From: JAAFIP01 sp963775085
GTDB taxonomy: Bacteria; Pseudomonadota; Gammaproteobacteria; Burkholderiales; Burkholderiaceae_C
Direction of reading: 5' to 3'
Length of the DNA: 64,000 nt
Assembly (NCBI GenBank): GCA_963775085.1
Contig: CAVZHO010000002.1
Location: forward strand, 992,001 to 1,056,000
In this document: one piece after another, positions 7,624 through 16,131 of the stretch
Numbering within the stretch: position 1 is the stretch's first letter
Layout of the letters: every line of letters starts with the position of its first letter
The notes under the pieces: generated by a model
What the model was told of the DNA's origin: nothing
The model's database searches: none
The model's input: the letters and a program-made list of their open reading frames with translations, nothing else
Translations under genes and position numbers: made by a program

Positions 7624-10600
7624 GTGCGTCTCAATTCGATCAAATTAGCAGGCTTCAAGTCCTTTGCCGAGCCGACCAACTTTATGCTGCCCGGCCAACT
7701 GGTCGGCGTGGTGGGCCCCAACGGTTGCGGCAAGTCCAACATCATGGACGCGGTGCGCTGGGTGCTGGGCGAGAGCCGCGCCAGCGAGCTGCGTGGCGAG
7801 TCGATGCAGGACGTGATATTTAACGGCACCACCAGCCGCAAAGCCGCGTCGCGTTCCAGCGTCGAGCTGATTTTTGACAACGCCGACCACCGCGCAGGTG
7901 GCCAGTGGGCGCAGTTTCTGGAAATAGCCGTCAAGCGCGTGCTGACCCGCGACGGCACCAGCAGCTACTACATCAACAACCAGCCGGTGCGCCGGCGCGA
8001 TGTGCAAGACGTGTTTTTGGGCACCGGCCTGGGCCCACGGGCCTACGCCATCATTGGCCAGGGCACCATCAGCCGCATTATCGAGAGCAAACCCGAAGAG
8101 CTGCGTTTGTTCCTGGAGGAAGCCGCTGGCGTGTCCAAGTACAAAGAGCGCCGCCGCGAGACCGAGAACCGCCTGAGCGACACCCGCGAGAACCTCACGC
8201 GGGTAGACGACATTTTGCGTGAGCTCAATGCCAACCTGGAAAAGCTGGAAAAGCAGGCCGAGGTGGCGCAAAAGTACAACGCCCTGCATGCCGATGTGAG
8301 CCTCAAGCAGCAGCAGCTCTGGTTTTTAAAACGCAGCGAGTCAGAGACCGAGCAAACCCGCATCAAGGTCGATGCCGATAAAGCCGTGACCGACCTGGAA
8401 GCCCGCGTAGCCGATGTACGCCATATCGAGAGCGAGCTGGAGACCATCCGCCAGGCGCATTACGCGGCGGGTGACCATGTCAACCAGCACCAGGGCCTGC
8501 TGTACGAGGCCAGCGCCGAGGTGGGCCGCCTGGAGGCCGAAATTCGCTTTGTGGTGGAAGGCCGCCAGCGGGTCGAGCAGCGCCTGGTGCAGCTTAAAGA
8601 ACAGGTCACCCAGTGGGCCACGCGCAAGGATGATGCCAGCGCCGAGATAGAAACCCTGGCCGCCCAGGCCATGGACAGCGAAGAAAAGTCCCAGCTCCTG
8701 CACGCCCAAGCCGAAGAGCAGGCCAACCGCCTGCCCGAGCTGGAGGATGCCTTACGCGCCGCGCAAACCAAAGCCAATGAGCAGCGCAGCAGTGTGGCCA
8801 GTGTGCAGCAGCAAATCCAGGTGCTGGCGGCTGACCAGCGCAACATCGACGAGCAAACCCGCTCCCTCACCCTGCGCCGCGAACGCCTGAGCACCGACCG
8901 CAACGCCCTGGCCGCGCCGGACGAGCAACGCCTGGTCAACCTGCAAGCCCAGCTAGCCACCGCGCAAGACGGCAAAGACGTGAGCGAGGCGCGCCTGCAC
9001 GAGCTGCAAGAAAGCGTGCCCCAGCTCGAAGAAGAGCGCCGCGCCAAGCAGCAAGCGGTGAACACCGAGTCGGCCAAAAAAGCCGACTTGTCGGCCCGCA
9101 TGGAGGCCCTCAAAGCCCTGCAGGAAAAGGTTAAAACCGACGGCAAACTCAAGCCCTGGCTGGCCAAACACGGGCTGGACAGCCTGCAAGGCCTGTGGAG
9201 CAAGATCCATATCGAACAAGGTTGGGAAAATGCCCTGGAGGCTGCCTTGCGCGAGCGCCTGTCTAGCCTGGAAGTGTCCAAGCTGGACATGGTGCGCGCC
9301 TTTGGCAGCGATGCACCGCCTGCAAAACTCGCCTTCTACACCGCGCCCCAAGCAGGCCTGCCCGAGAAAGCCGGCAGTTTGCCCAAACTGGCCGACCTGC
9401 TGCGCCTCAACGATGCAGGCCAAAAGGCGCTGCTGGGCGACTGGCTGTCGGGCTGCTACACGGCAGACAATTTGGAAGACGCACTGGCTGCGCGCGGCAA
9501 GCTGCAAGCCGGTGAAGTCATTTACGTCAAGGCAGGTCACTGCGTCAGTGCCCACAGCGTGAGTTTTTACGCCCAAGACTCCGAGCAGGCAGGCCTGCTG
9601 GCGCGTGCGCAAGAGATTGAAAACCTGGACAAGCAGCTCAAGGCCCAGGCCCTCATCAACGACGAAAGCCGCAACGCCCTGGTGCGCGCCGAGGCGGCCT
9701 ATACCCAGGCTTCGCAAAGCCTGGTGTCGGCACGCCGCGAGGCTACCGAGACGGTGGGCCGCTTTCACGAGCTGCAAGTAGAGACCCTGCGCCTGGCGCA
9801 GCTGGCCGAACAAACCCGTGCCCGCAGCCAGCAGATCGAAGGCGATTTGACCGAGGTAGACGCGCAACTGGCCGACCTGCAAGAGCGCAAAGTCACGGCT
9901 GAGGCCAAGTTTGAAGAGCTGGACATGCAGCTGGCCGACACGCAAGAGCGCCACGCCCAGCTAGGCGACAAAGTCATCGAGGCTGAGCGCAAACTGACCG
10001 AGAGCCGCGAACAGCAGCGCACGCTGGAGCGCCAAAGCAGCGAGGCACAGTTTGCCATGCGCACGCTGGAGGCACGCAAGGCAGAACTCAGCCGCGCTAT
10101 CGAAACCGCAGCGCAGCAGGCCAGCACCCTGGCCCAAGATGAGCAGCGCGCGCATGAAGAGCTGAGCCGCCTGACCGATGCCTCGGCCCAAGCGGGCTTG
10201 CAAAGCGCCCTGGGCCTCAAGCTGCAACGCGAGACCGCCCTGGGTGCCAAACGCAGCGAATACGACGACCTGACCAACAAGCTGCGCGCCAGTGACGAGC
10301 GCCGCTTGAAACTGGAGCGCGAGCTCGACCCGCTGCGCCAGCGCATCACCGACTTCCAGCTCAAGGAGCAGGCCGCACGCCTGGGCTTTGAGCAGTACAA
10401 CCAGCTGCTCACCGAGGCGCAGGCCGACCTGGCAGCGGTGGCCTTGTCCATCGAAACCGGCAGGGTCAAACTCGCCGGCCTGCAAAACGCGATTGACCAA
10501 TTCAACCGCGACATTGCCGCCCTGGGCGCCGTCAACCTGGCGGCGCTGGACGAACTGACCACCTCGCGCGAGCGCAAAACCTTCTTGGATGCGCAGATGG

Positions 10601-11142
10601 CCGACCTGAACGAGGCCATCACCACGCTGCAGGATGCTATTTTGAAGATCGACGGTGAAACCCGCGAAATGCTCTCGGGCACCTTTAACACCGTCAACGA
10701 ACATTTTGGCCGCATGTTCCCCGAGCTGTTTGGCGGCGGCCAGGCCAGGCTGGTGATGACGGGCGAAGAGATTTTGGATGCCGGTGTGCAGGTGATCGCC
10801 CAGCCGCCCGGCAAAAAGAACCAGTCGATTGCGCTGCTCTCGGGCGGTGAAAAGGCCTTGACGGCCATCGCCCTGGTGTTTGCCATCTTCAACCTCAACC
10901 CGGCCCCGTTTTGCCTGCTGGACGAGGTGGACGCGCCGCTGGACGATGCCAACACCGAGCGTTATGCAAAGTTAGTCAAGAGCATGAGCAAAAAAGGCAC
11001 CCAGTTCCTCTTCATCAGCCACAACAAGATCGCCATGGAGATGGCTGAGCAGTTGATTGGCGTGACGATGCAGGAGCAGGGCGTATCACGCATTGTGGCC
11101 GTGGATATGGAATCTGCCTTGGGCATGGCGGAGACCGTATGA
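7624..11142 (+). CDS. smc: Chromosome segregation ATPase SMC
   Basis: Full-length SMC (1172 residues, GTG start), the ATPase of the chromosome-condensing SMC-ScpAB complex. The head is split: Walker A GPNGCGKSN at residues 31-39, and near the C-terminus the ABC signature LLSGGEKALTA followed by the Walker B/D-loop CLLDEVDAPLDDAN. Between them lie two long coiled-coil arms and a hinge at about residues 510-650. The start overlaps nothing upstream. The stop overlaps the zipA start by four bases, so translation is coupled to a cell-division gene. Confidence 0.98.
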   Translation: MRLNSIKLAGFKSFAEPTNFMLPGQLVGVVGPNGCGKSNIMDAVRWVLGESRASELRGESMQDVIFNGTTSRKAASRSSVELIFDNADHRAGGQWAQFLEIAVKRVLTRDGTSSYYINNQPVRRRDVQDVFLGTGLGPRAYAIIGQGTISRIIESKPEELRLFLEEAAGVSKYKERRRETENRLSDTRENLTRVDDILRELNANLEKLEKQAEVAQKYNALHADVSLKQQQLWFLKRSESETEQTRIKVDADKAVTDLEARVADVRHIESELETIRQAHYAAGDHVNQHQGLLYEASAEVGRLEAEIRFVVEGRQRVEQRLVQLKEQVTQWATRKDDASAEIETLAAQAMDSEEKSQLLHAQAEEQANRLPELEDALRAAQTKANEQRSSVASVQQQIQVLAADQRNIDEQTRSLTLRRERLSTDRNALAAPDEQRLVNLQAQLATAQDGKDVSEARLHELQESVPQLEEERRAKQQAVNTESAKKADLSARMEALKALQEKVKTDGKLKPWLAKHGLDSLQGLWSKIHIEQGWENALEAALRERLSSLEVSKLDMVRAFGSDAPPAKLAFYTAPQAGLPEKAGSLPKLADLLRLNDAGQKALLGDWLSGCYTADNLEDALAARGKLQAGEVIYVKAGHCVSAHSVSFYAQDSEQAGLLARAQEIENLDKQLKAQALINDESRNALVRAEAAYTQASQSLVSARREATETVGRFHELQVETLRLAQLAEQTRARSQQIEGDLTEVDAQLADLQERKVTAEAKFEELDMQLADTQERHAQLGDKVIEAERKLTESREQQRTLERQSSEAQFAMRTLEARKAELSRAIETAAQQASTLAQDEQRAHEELSRLTDASAQAGLQSALGLKLQRETALGAKRSEYDDLTNKLRASDERRLKLERELDPLRQRITDFQLKEQAARLGFEQYNQLLTEAQADLAAVALSIETGRVKLAGLQNAIDQFNRDIAALGAVNLAALDELTTSRERKTFLDAQMADLNEAITTLQDAILKIDGETREMLSGTFNTVNEHFGRMFPELFGGGQARLVMTGEEILDAGVQVIAQPPGKKNQSIALLSGGEKALTAIALVFAIFNLNPAPFCLLDEVDAPLDDANTERYAKLVKSMSKKGTQFLFISHNKIAMEMAEQLIGVTMQEQGVSRIVAVDMESALGMAETV

Positions 11143-12233
11143 GCACGCTAACGATCGGTTTGGCCATTGCCGGTGGCTTGGTGCTCGCAGGCGTAGTGGC
11201 GCATGGCGCGTGGAACACCCGTCGTAACGCGCCGCGCATGGCGCAGCCTGAGCTTAATCCTGTACCTGAGGGGCAAGAGCGTGCTGATCCACATATGGGT
11301 AGCGCACTGGATGGCGAGCACAGCGCAATCGTAGAGCACGAACAAGTACGCGCTGAAAACCGCCGCAAAGACTTCGATTCCAACCTCGTGCCCCTGGCCG
11401 CATTGGATAAAAAGCCCTTGCTCGATGCCCTGATTGATGTCATCGCACCCATCGCGGTAGATGGTGAAGTCGCAGGCGAGTTGGCCTTGCAGGTGCTGCC
11501 CGCAACGCGCCGCGCAGGCAGCAAGCCCTTTTCCATCGAAGGCTACAACCGATTCACCGAAGTCTGGGAATTGCCCAGAGCAGGCCAGCGTTACAACGCC
11601 TTCCAGGCTGGCGTGCAGTTGGCCAACCGCACCGGCGCGCTCAACGATATTGAGTATTCTGAGTTCGTCGTCAAAACCCAGGCCTTCGCCGACGCGGTAG
11701 GCGGCACGCCCGAGTTCCCCGAAATGCGCGAGCAAGTAGCCCGCGCCCGCGAGCTAGACCAGTTTGCCAGCAGCCACGACGCGCAGTTGGGCTTTACCCT
11801 GCGCGCCCGCGCCACGGCCTGGAGCCCCGGCTACGTGCAGCAAAACGCCGCCCGCCAGGGCCTGGTGCCCGGTGTGATCCCCGGCCGCATGGTGCTGCCT
11901 GCGGCCACGGTGGGCCTGCCACCCGTGCTGGGCCTGGCCTTTGACACCCAGGCCGCGCTGGCTGACGACCCCGAGCAATCGGCGCTGCGCAGCGTGACCT
12001 TGTCGCTGGACGTGCCCCAGGTAGCGCGCAGCGAGCAGGCCTTCATGCGCATGCGTGATGTCGCCATTGCTTTGGCTGCCAGCATGGACGGCGTCATCAG
12101 CGACGACCAAGGCCAGGTCATTCGCGTGGAAGCGCTGGATGCGATTGGCGCTGACCTGGAGAAGCTGTATGACACACTCGACGCACGCGATTTGTCTGCG
12201 GGCTCGCTGCAGGCGCGCCGATTGTTTAGTTAA
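11139..12233 (+). CDS. zipA: Cell division protein ZipA (FtsZ-binding domain)
   Basis: The 364-residue protein starts with a membrane anchor (TLTIGLAIAGGLVLAGVVAHG), has a charged/proline-rich linker, and ends with the ZipA C-terminal domain that binds the FtsZ tail. The C-terminal domain pattern is diverged, as in other betaproteobacteria. It overlaps smc by four bases and precedes ligA, the same order as in many Burkholderiales. ZipA tethers FtsZ protofilaments to the inner membrane. Confidence 0.88.
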   Translation: MSTLTIGLAIAGGLVLAGVVAHGAWNTRRNAPRMAQPELNPVPEGQERADPHMGSALDGEHSAIVEHEQVRAENRRKDFDSNLVPLAALDKKPLLDALIDVIAPIAVDGEVAGELALQVLPATRRAGSKPFSIEGYNRFTEVWELPRAGQRYNAFQAGVQLANRTGALNDIEYSEFVVKTQAFADAVGGTPEFPEMREQVARARELDQFASSHDAQLGFTLRARATAWSPGYVQQNAARQGLVPGVIPGRMVLPAATVGLPPVLGLAFDTQAALADDPEQSALRSVTLSLDVPQVARSEQAFMRMRDVAIALAASMDGVISDDQGQVIRVEALDAIGADLEKLYDTLDARDLSAGSLQARRLFS

Positions 12234-12236
12234 ATA

Positions 12237-12290
12237 TGGCAATAGCCAGATAAAGTAGTGCGTAAGCAGCTACAAATACAGTAGCAATCC
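12237..12290 (-). repeat. Dispersed small palindromic repeat, copy 2 (zipA-ligA gap)
   Basis: On the minus strand this reads TTTGTAGCTGCTTACGCAC followed by ACTTTATCTGGCTATTGCC. It fills the whole 58-base gap and ends next to the ligA start codon, so ligA has no clear ribosome site outside the repeat. Confidence 0.65.
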
Positions 12291-12291
12291 T

Positions 12292-14436
12292 ATGCCCACT
12301 TCGACTGAACAACGCGACGCTTTGCACCGCCAACTGCACTACCATGCCCACCGCTACTATGTGCTGGACGACCCGCAGATCCCGGATGCCGAGTACGACC
12401 GGCTCTTTCAGCAACTGCAAAAACTGGAGGCCGAGCACCCCGAGTTGATTACGCCCGACTCGCCCACCCAGCGCGTCATCGGCACCGTGCTGGACGGTTT
12501 TGCCTCGGTCAAGCACGCCATGCCCATGCTCAGTATCCGTACCGAGACCGACACCCTGGCCAGTGGCGCGCAAAACTTCGACACCCGGGTGCGCAAAGAG
12601 CTGGGTCTGACGGATGCCGACCCCGCGGTGGAGTACGTGGCAGAACTCAAGTTCGACGGCCTGGCGATCAATCTGCGCTATGAGCGTGGCGTGCTGGTGC
12701 AGGCGGCTACCCGCGGTGACGGCGAGACGGGCGAGGAGGTGACGAACAACATCCGCACCATTGGGCAGATACCCTTAAGGCTACAAGCCCCCACGCTCCC
12801 CGCTTCGCGTGGTTCGCTGCCCCCCGAGGGGGCGCTCTCGCCTTGGGGCAGCCCGGCGGCGCTCGATAGCGCCAATCACAAGATCCCCGGCGTGCTCGAA
12901 GTGCGCGGCGAGGTCTACATGCGCCGTGACGATTTTGAAAAACTCAACGAACGTCAGCGCGAGAAGATTGCGCGCGGCGACAAAGGCGAAAAAACCTTTG
13001 TTAACCCGCGCAACGCCGCCGCAGGAGCGGTGCGCCAGCTCGACAGCAAAATCGCCGCGCAACGCCCCTTGAGCTTTTTTGCCTACGGCGTAGGCGAGGT
13101 GGTGACGAAGGATGGCATCCTGCCATGGGACTCACACTTTAAACTGCTGCAAACCCTCAAGTCATGGGGTTTTCCGGTTGCAGACCAAATAGAACGAGCG
13201 CAAGGCGCTGCGCAATTAATAGCGTATCACCAGCGCATCGCCAAGGAGCGCGATAGTTTGCCCTACGATATTGACGGCGTGGTCTACAAGGTTAATAGCC
13301 TGGCGCTGCAGCAGCGCCAGGGCTTTGTCAGCCGCGAGCCGCGTTGGGCCGTGGCGCATAAATACCCCGCACAAGAGCAGCTCACCACGGTGCTGGCGAT
13401 TGATGTGCAAGTGGGCCGCACCGGCAAGCTCACCCCTGTTGCAAAATTAGCCCCCGTTTTTGTCGGCGGGGTCACGGTGACCAATGCCACCCTGCACAAT
13501 GAAGACGAGGCCCGCCGCAAAGACGTGCGGGTCGGCGACACCGTGATCGTGCGCAGGGCTGGGGATGTGATACCGGAAGTAGTCAGCGTGCTGCCTGAAA
13601 AGCGTGTGCAAGACGCGGCCATCTTCACCATGCCTCGCCAATGCCCCATCTGCGCCAGCGCCGCCGTACGCGAAGAGGGCGAGGCCGACTACCGCTGCAC
13701 CGGGGGCCTGTTTTGCGCCGCGCAGCGCAAAGAAGCCATCCTGCACTTCGCCCACCGCCGCGCCGTGGAGGTCGAGGGCCTGGGCGACAAACTGGTGGAG
13801 CAACTGGTGGATGCTGACATCATCCGCACCCTGCCAGACCTGTACAAGCTGGGCCTGGTCGCCCTGGCTAACCTGGACCGCATGGCCGAAAAGTCCGCTA
13901 CCAATCTATTGCAAGCGCTAGACAAATCGAAGCAGACCACGCTGCCCCGGTTCCTCTTCGGCCTGGGCATCCGCCACATCGGTGAGGCCACCGCCAAAGA
14001 GCTGGCCCGCCATTTCGGCAGCCTGGATGCCATCATGGATGCCAGCGTCGAGCAACTGCTGGAAGTAGCCGATGTAGGCCCCATCGTAGCGCAAAGCGTG
14101 CGCACCTTTTTTGACCAACCGCATAACCGCGAAGTGGTCGAGCAACTGCGCGCCTGCGGCATCACCTGGCCCGAAGGCGCACCCGCCGTGCAAACGCCCA
14201 AGCCCCTGGAAGGCAAAACCTTCGTCATCACCGGCACCCTGCCCACGCTAAGCCGCGACGAGGCCAAAGACCTGCTGGAAGCGGCAGGTGCCAAAGTGGC
14301 AGGCAGCGTGAGCAAAAAGACCGATTACCTGCTGGCGGGGGCAGATGCAGGCAGCAAGCTGGACAAGGCGCGCGAGTTGGGCGTGGCGGTGATTGATGAA
14401 GAGACGATGAGGAAATTGCTGCTGGGTAAAATTTGA
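12292..14436 (+). CDS. ligA: NAD-dependent DNA ligase LigA with a repeat-encoded insertion
   Basis: Essential ligase that seals nicks using NAD+. Seen: the Ia domain, the adenylated lysine K120 in ELKFDG, the OB-fold region, the Zn finger (CPICASAAV ... YRCTG ... FCAAQ), helix-hairpin-helix motifs, and a C-terminal BRCT domain (FVITGTLPTLSRDEAK). Between TIGQIPLRL and IPGVLEVRGE, at about residues 166-197, about 30 extra residues rich in Pro, Ser and Ala are encoded by a GC-rich palindromic repeat; other LigA proteins have only a few residues there. The frame is kept throughout. The stop codon lies inside the operator of the following toxin-antitoxin pair. Confidence 0.97.
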   Translation: MPTSTEQRDALHRQLHYHAHRYYVLDDPQIPDAEYDRLFQQLQKLEAEHPELITPDSPTQRVIGTVLDGFASVKHAMPMLSIRTETDTLASGAQNFDTRVRKELGLTDADPAVEYVAELKFDGLAINLRYERGVLVQAATRGDGETGEEVTNNIRTIGQIPLRLQAPTLPASRGSLPPEGALSPWGSPAALDSANHKIPGVLEVRGEVYMRRDDFEKLNERQREKIARGDKGEKTFVNPRNAAAGAVRQLDSKIAAQRPLSFFAYGVGEVVTKDGILPWDSHFKLLQTLKSWGFPVADQIERAQGAAQLIAYHQRIAKERDSLPYDIDGVVYKVNSLALQQRQGFVSREPRWAVAHKYPAQEQLTTVLAIDVQVGRTGKLTPVAKLAPVFVGGVTVTNATLHNEDEARRKDVRVGDTVIVRRAGDVIPEVVSVLPEKRVQDAAIFTMPRQCPICASAAVREEGEADYRCTGGLFCAAQRKEAILHFAHRRAVEVEGLGDKLVEQLVDADIIRTLPDLYKLGLVALANLDRMAEKSATNLLQALDKSKQTTLPRFLFGLGIRHIGEATAKELARHFGSLDAIMDASVEQLLEVADVGPIVAQSVRTFFDQPHNREVVEQLRACGITWPEGAPAVQTPKPLEGKTFVITGTLPTLSRDEAKDLLEAAGAKVAGSVSKKTDYLLAGADAGSKLDKARELGVAVIDEETMRKLLLGKI
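12788..12874 (+). repeat. GC-rich palindromic repeat inserted in frame in ligA
   Basis: The segment contains CCCCACGCTCCCCGCTTCGC, then CTGCCCCCCGAGGGGGCGCT, then CCTTGGGGCAGCCCGGCGG. The CCCCCCGAGGGGG core forms a strong hairpin. I recall this unit as a frequent intergenic repeat in Comamonadaceae genomes. Here it is translated as part of the adenylation domain of LigA. It is unrelated to the smaller TAGCTGCTTACGTCC family. Confidence 0.7.
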
Positions 14437-14454
14437 TATCATTCAGATATCAAA
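14432..14454 (+). promoter_or_regulatory. Operator-like perfect inverted repeat before the toxin-antitoxin pair
   Basis: TTTGATATC and GATATCAAA form a perfect 9-base inverted repeat with a 5-base spacer (ATTCA). The repeat covers the ligA stop codon and touches the ribosome site (AAAGGAG) of the antitoxin gene. Its position fits autorepression by the antitoxin or antitoxin-toxin complex. Confidence 0.65.
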
Positions 14455-14464
14455 GGAGTTTGCC

Positions 14465-14740
14465 ATGACCACTGCCACCGCCCCCGACGCATTGCTGATG
14501 CGTTTTCAGCCCACCGATACCGCCTCCAAGGTGTCGCGCGCTACGCTCACCCGTTTGGCCAAGCAGCTGGGCTACAAACGCGAGTCCGAGGTGCTGCATT
14601 ACGCGGTGCGCAAGCTGGCCGATGAAGTGCTGCCAACTTACGAGCAGGATGATGGGCCGTTAAGCGCAAAGCAGTTGGCTGCAATTCGTAAGGCGGCTGG
14701 GCCTGCCAGTGGCGGAAAAGTCGTCTCCAGTCTGTTCTGA
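14465..14740 (+). CDS. Putative antitoxin of a MazF/PemK pair
   Basis: A 91-residue protein with a helix-rich N-terminal half (SKVSRATLTRLAKQLGYKRE, ESEVLHYAVRKLADE) that could form a ribbon-helix-helix or similar DNA-binding fold, and a Gly/Ser-rich tail that may contact the toxin. It is not a classic MazE (AbrB fold) by eye. It ends 3 bases before the toxin start. The perfect palindrome over its ribosome site suggests that it represses its own operon. Confidence 0.7.
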   Translation: MTTATAPDALLMRFQPTDTASKVSRATLTRLAKQLGYKRESEVLHYAVRKLADEVLPTYEQDDGPLSAKQLAAIRKAAGPASGGKVVSSLF

Positions 14741-14743
14741 TCT

Positions 14744-15163
14744 ATGCGCACATCTCCGGGTCTGTGGTGGCCCAAGCCCGAGGCCGGGGACATTGTTTGG
14801 TGTCAGTTTCCGCACTTGCCCAATCTGGAGCCCGGGCCCAAACCACGACCTGCGTTGGTTGTTCGCGTGATTGAGCGCAACCCGCACTACAGAGTGCTGG
14901 TAGCTTATGGCACCAGTCAAAAAACCACCTCCCTTCGGCGCGGCGAGTTTCTGCTGCGCAAGGACGCAAGCGCTGCTTTCAAGCTGTCGGGTTTGGGCTA
15001 CGACACCAAGTTCAGCTTCGCAGATTCTGTGGAGCTGGACTATTCAGACCATTGGTTCAAGGTGCCGCCTGGCGCGTCCGGTGGTGTCTCGCCCAAGCTG
15101 GGCGTACTGCATGCGGTGTATGGCAAAGCCGCCTATGCTGCGTATTTGGCTACAAAACCATGA
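14744..15163 (+). CDS. PemK/MazF-family toxin (putative mRNA interferase)
   Basis: The 139-residue protein carries the N-terminal pattern of the PemK/MazF fold: GDIVWCQFPHLPN, then GPKPRPALVVRV with the conserved RPALVV strand. Family members cleave single-stranded RNA at short motifs when freed from their antitoxin. The middle (VLVAYGTSQKTT) is compatible with the fold, but the C-terminal 40 residues are longer and less familiar. The stop overlaps the def start (ATGA at 15160-15163), so the toxin and peptide deformylase are translationally coupled. Confidence 0.78.
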   Translation: MRTSPGLWWPKPEAGDIVWCQFPHLPNLEPGPKPRPALVVRVIERNPHYRVLVAYGTSQKTTSLRRGEFLLRKDASAAFKLSGLGYDTKFSFADSVELDYSDHWFKVPPGASGGVSPKLGVLHAVYGKAAYAAYLATKP

Positions 15164-15705
15164 CTATTCACACCATCCTCAAAATGGGCGACCCGCGTCT
15201 GCTTCGCGTGGCGCAACCCGTGACGGCTTTTGACACCGACACGCTGCACCTGCTGATCAGCGATATGCTTGATACGATGGCGGCTGCCAACGGGGCCGGG
15301 CTGGCGGCACCGCAGATTGCGGTGGATTTGCAGGTGGTGATTTTTGGCACCGGTGCGGTCAACCCACGCTACCCGGATGCGCCCGTGGTGCCGCGCACGG
15401 TGCTGATCAATCCGACCATTACGCCTATGGATGGCGGGTTGGAGGACGGCTGGGAGGGCTGCCTGTCGGTGCCTGGCCTGCGCGGGGTGGTGCCGCGCTT
15501 CAAGAACATTCGCTACCAGGGGTTCGATCAGTATGGTGACCCCATAGACCGGATGGTCGAAGGCTTTCACGCCCGGGTGGTACAGCACGAGTGTGACCAT
15601 TTGCAAGGAGTTCTGTACCCCATGCGGGTGCAGGACTTCAGTCGTTTTGGCTTTACCGAGGTGCTGTTTCCGGGGCTGGCACATGATGCCACTGATGATG
15701 AGTGA
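15160..15705 (+). CDS. def: Peptide deformylase
   Basis: Removes the formyl group from the N-terminal methionine of new proteins. The start at 15160 gives 181 residues with all three motifs: NGAGLAAPQ, EGCLSVPG (metal-binding Cys) and QHECDHLQG (two metal-binding His and the catalytic Glu). The start overlaps the stop of the PemK/MazF-like toxin gene by four bases, so def sits as the third gene of a toxin-antitoxin transcript. A second, stand-alone deformylase elsewhere in the genome is possible. Confidence 0.96.
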   Translation: MTIHTILKMGDPRLLRVAQPVTAFDTDTLHLLISDMLDTMAAANGAGLAAPQIAVDLQVVIFGTGAVNPRYPDAPVVPRTVLINPTITPMDGGLEDGWEGCLSVPGLRGVVPRFKNIRYQGFDQYGDPIDRMVEGFHARVVQHECDHLQGVLYPMRVQDFSRFGFTEVLFPGLAHDATDDE

Positions 15706-15871
15706 GACCGGCTGGCAAGTCGATAGCAAACCGGAGGCTACGATCTACTAACAGATGGCAACAAAATTAAAGTCCAATTAACGTCGGCACTGTGCATAAT
15801 AAATCGCATAAGCAAAAAGGTGGAGACTAAACAATTTTGTAAACGTGTGATGAAAGAGGAGAGGCCCTGAC
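15706..15871. other. Gap between def and the YdaT-like gene
   Basis: No gene is visible. The last part carries a strong ribosome site (GAGGAGAGG) for the following small gene. AT content is higher than in the flanks and a promoter is likely here, but I cannot place it securely. Confidence 0.4.
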
Positions 15872-16084
15872 ATGTTCTGGAATCAAACCAACTATCCCAA
15901 CTCTATAAATCAATTGCCTACTGAGCTGCGCCCCAAGGCGATCGAAATTGCCAATGCGTTGCTGGAGCAGGGAGCACAAGAGGATAAAGCTGTACGACTG
16001 GGGATGGCTACCGCAAGCCATTGGTCGCATTTATATCCGGCGGATTTTATGCCGTCTGCAAACCAGTCAATGATGCACCACTGA
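15872..16084 (+). CDS. Small YdaT/DUF2188-associated type protein
   Basis: The 70-residue protein resembles a widespread small-protein family with the pattern YPNSINQLPTELRPKAIEIA then NALLEQG, seen in YdaT-like proteins of many bacteria. Two helices are predicted. The function is unknown; relatives are often stress-linked, but nothing here proves it. GAGGAGAGG lies upstream of the ATG, and a bidirectional terminator follows directly. Confidence 0.65.
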   Translation: MFWNQTNYPNSINQLPTELRPKAIEIANALLEQGAQEDKAVRLGMATASHWSHLYPADFMPSANQSMMHH

Positions 16085-16085
16085 C

Positions 16086-16116
16086 AAAAAAAGCGACCCA
16101 CAGGTCGCTTTTTTTT
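16086..16116. terminator. Bidirectional intrinsic terminator
   Basis: AAAAAAAGCGACC pairs with GGTCGCTTTTTTT around a CACA loop. With A- and T-tracts on both sides it can stop transcription from the YdaT-like gene and from the convergent parvulin gene. Confidence 0.9.
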
Positions 16117-16131
16117 GCATGGGCAAGGCAC

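Noticed and set aside
8460..10955. Long minus-strand frames opposite smc
   Set aside because: GC-rich antisense frames with Ser/Arg/Cys-rich translations; SMC on the plus strand is complete.
13160..13215. A possible further small-repeat copy in ligA (AATTAATAGCG region)
   Set aside because: The protein segment QIERAQGAAQLIAYHQRIAKERD aligns in pattern with ordinary LigA sequence, and the second arm GGACTAC is missing.
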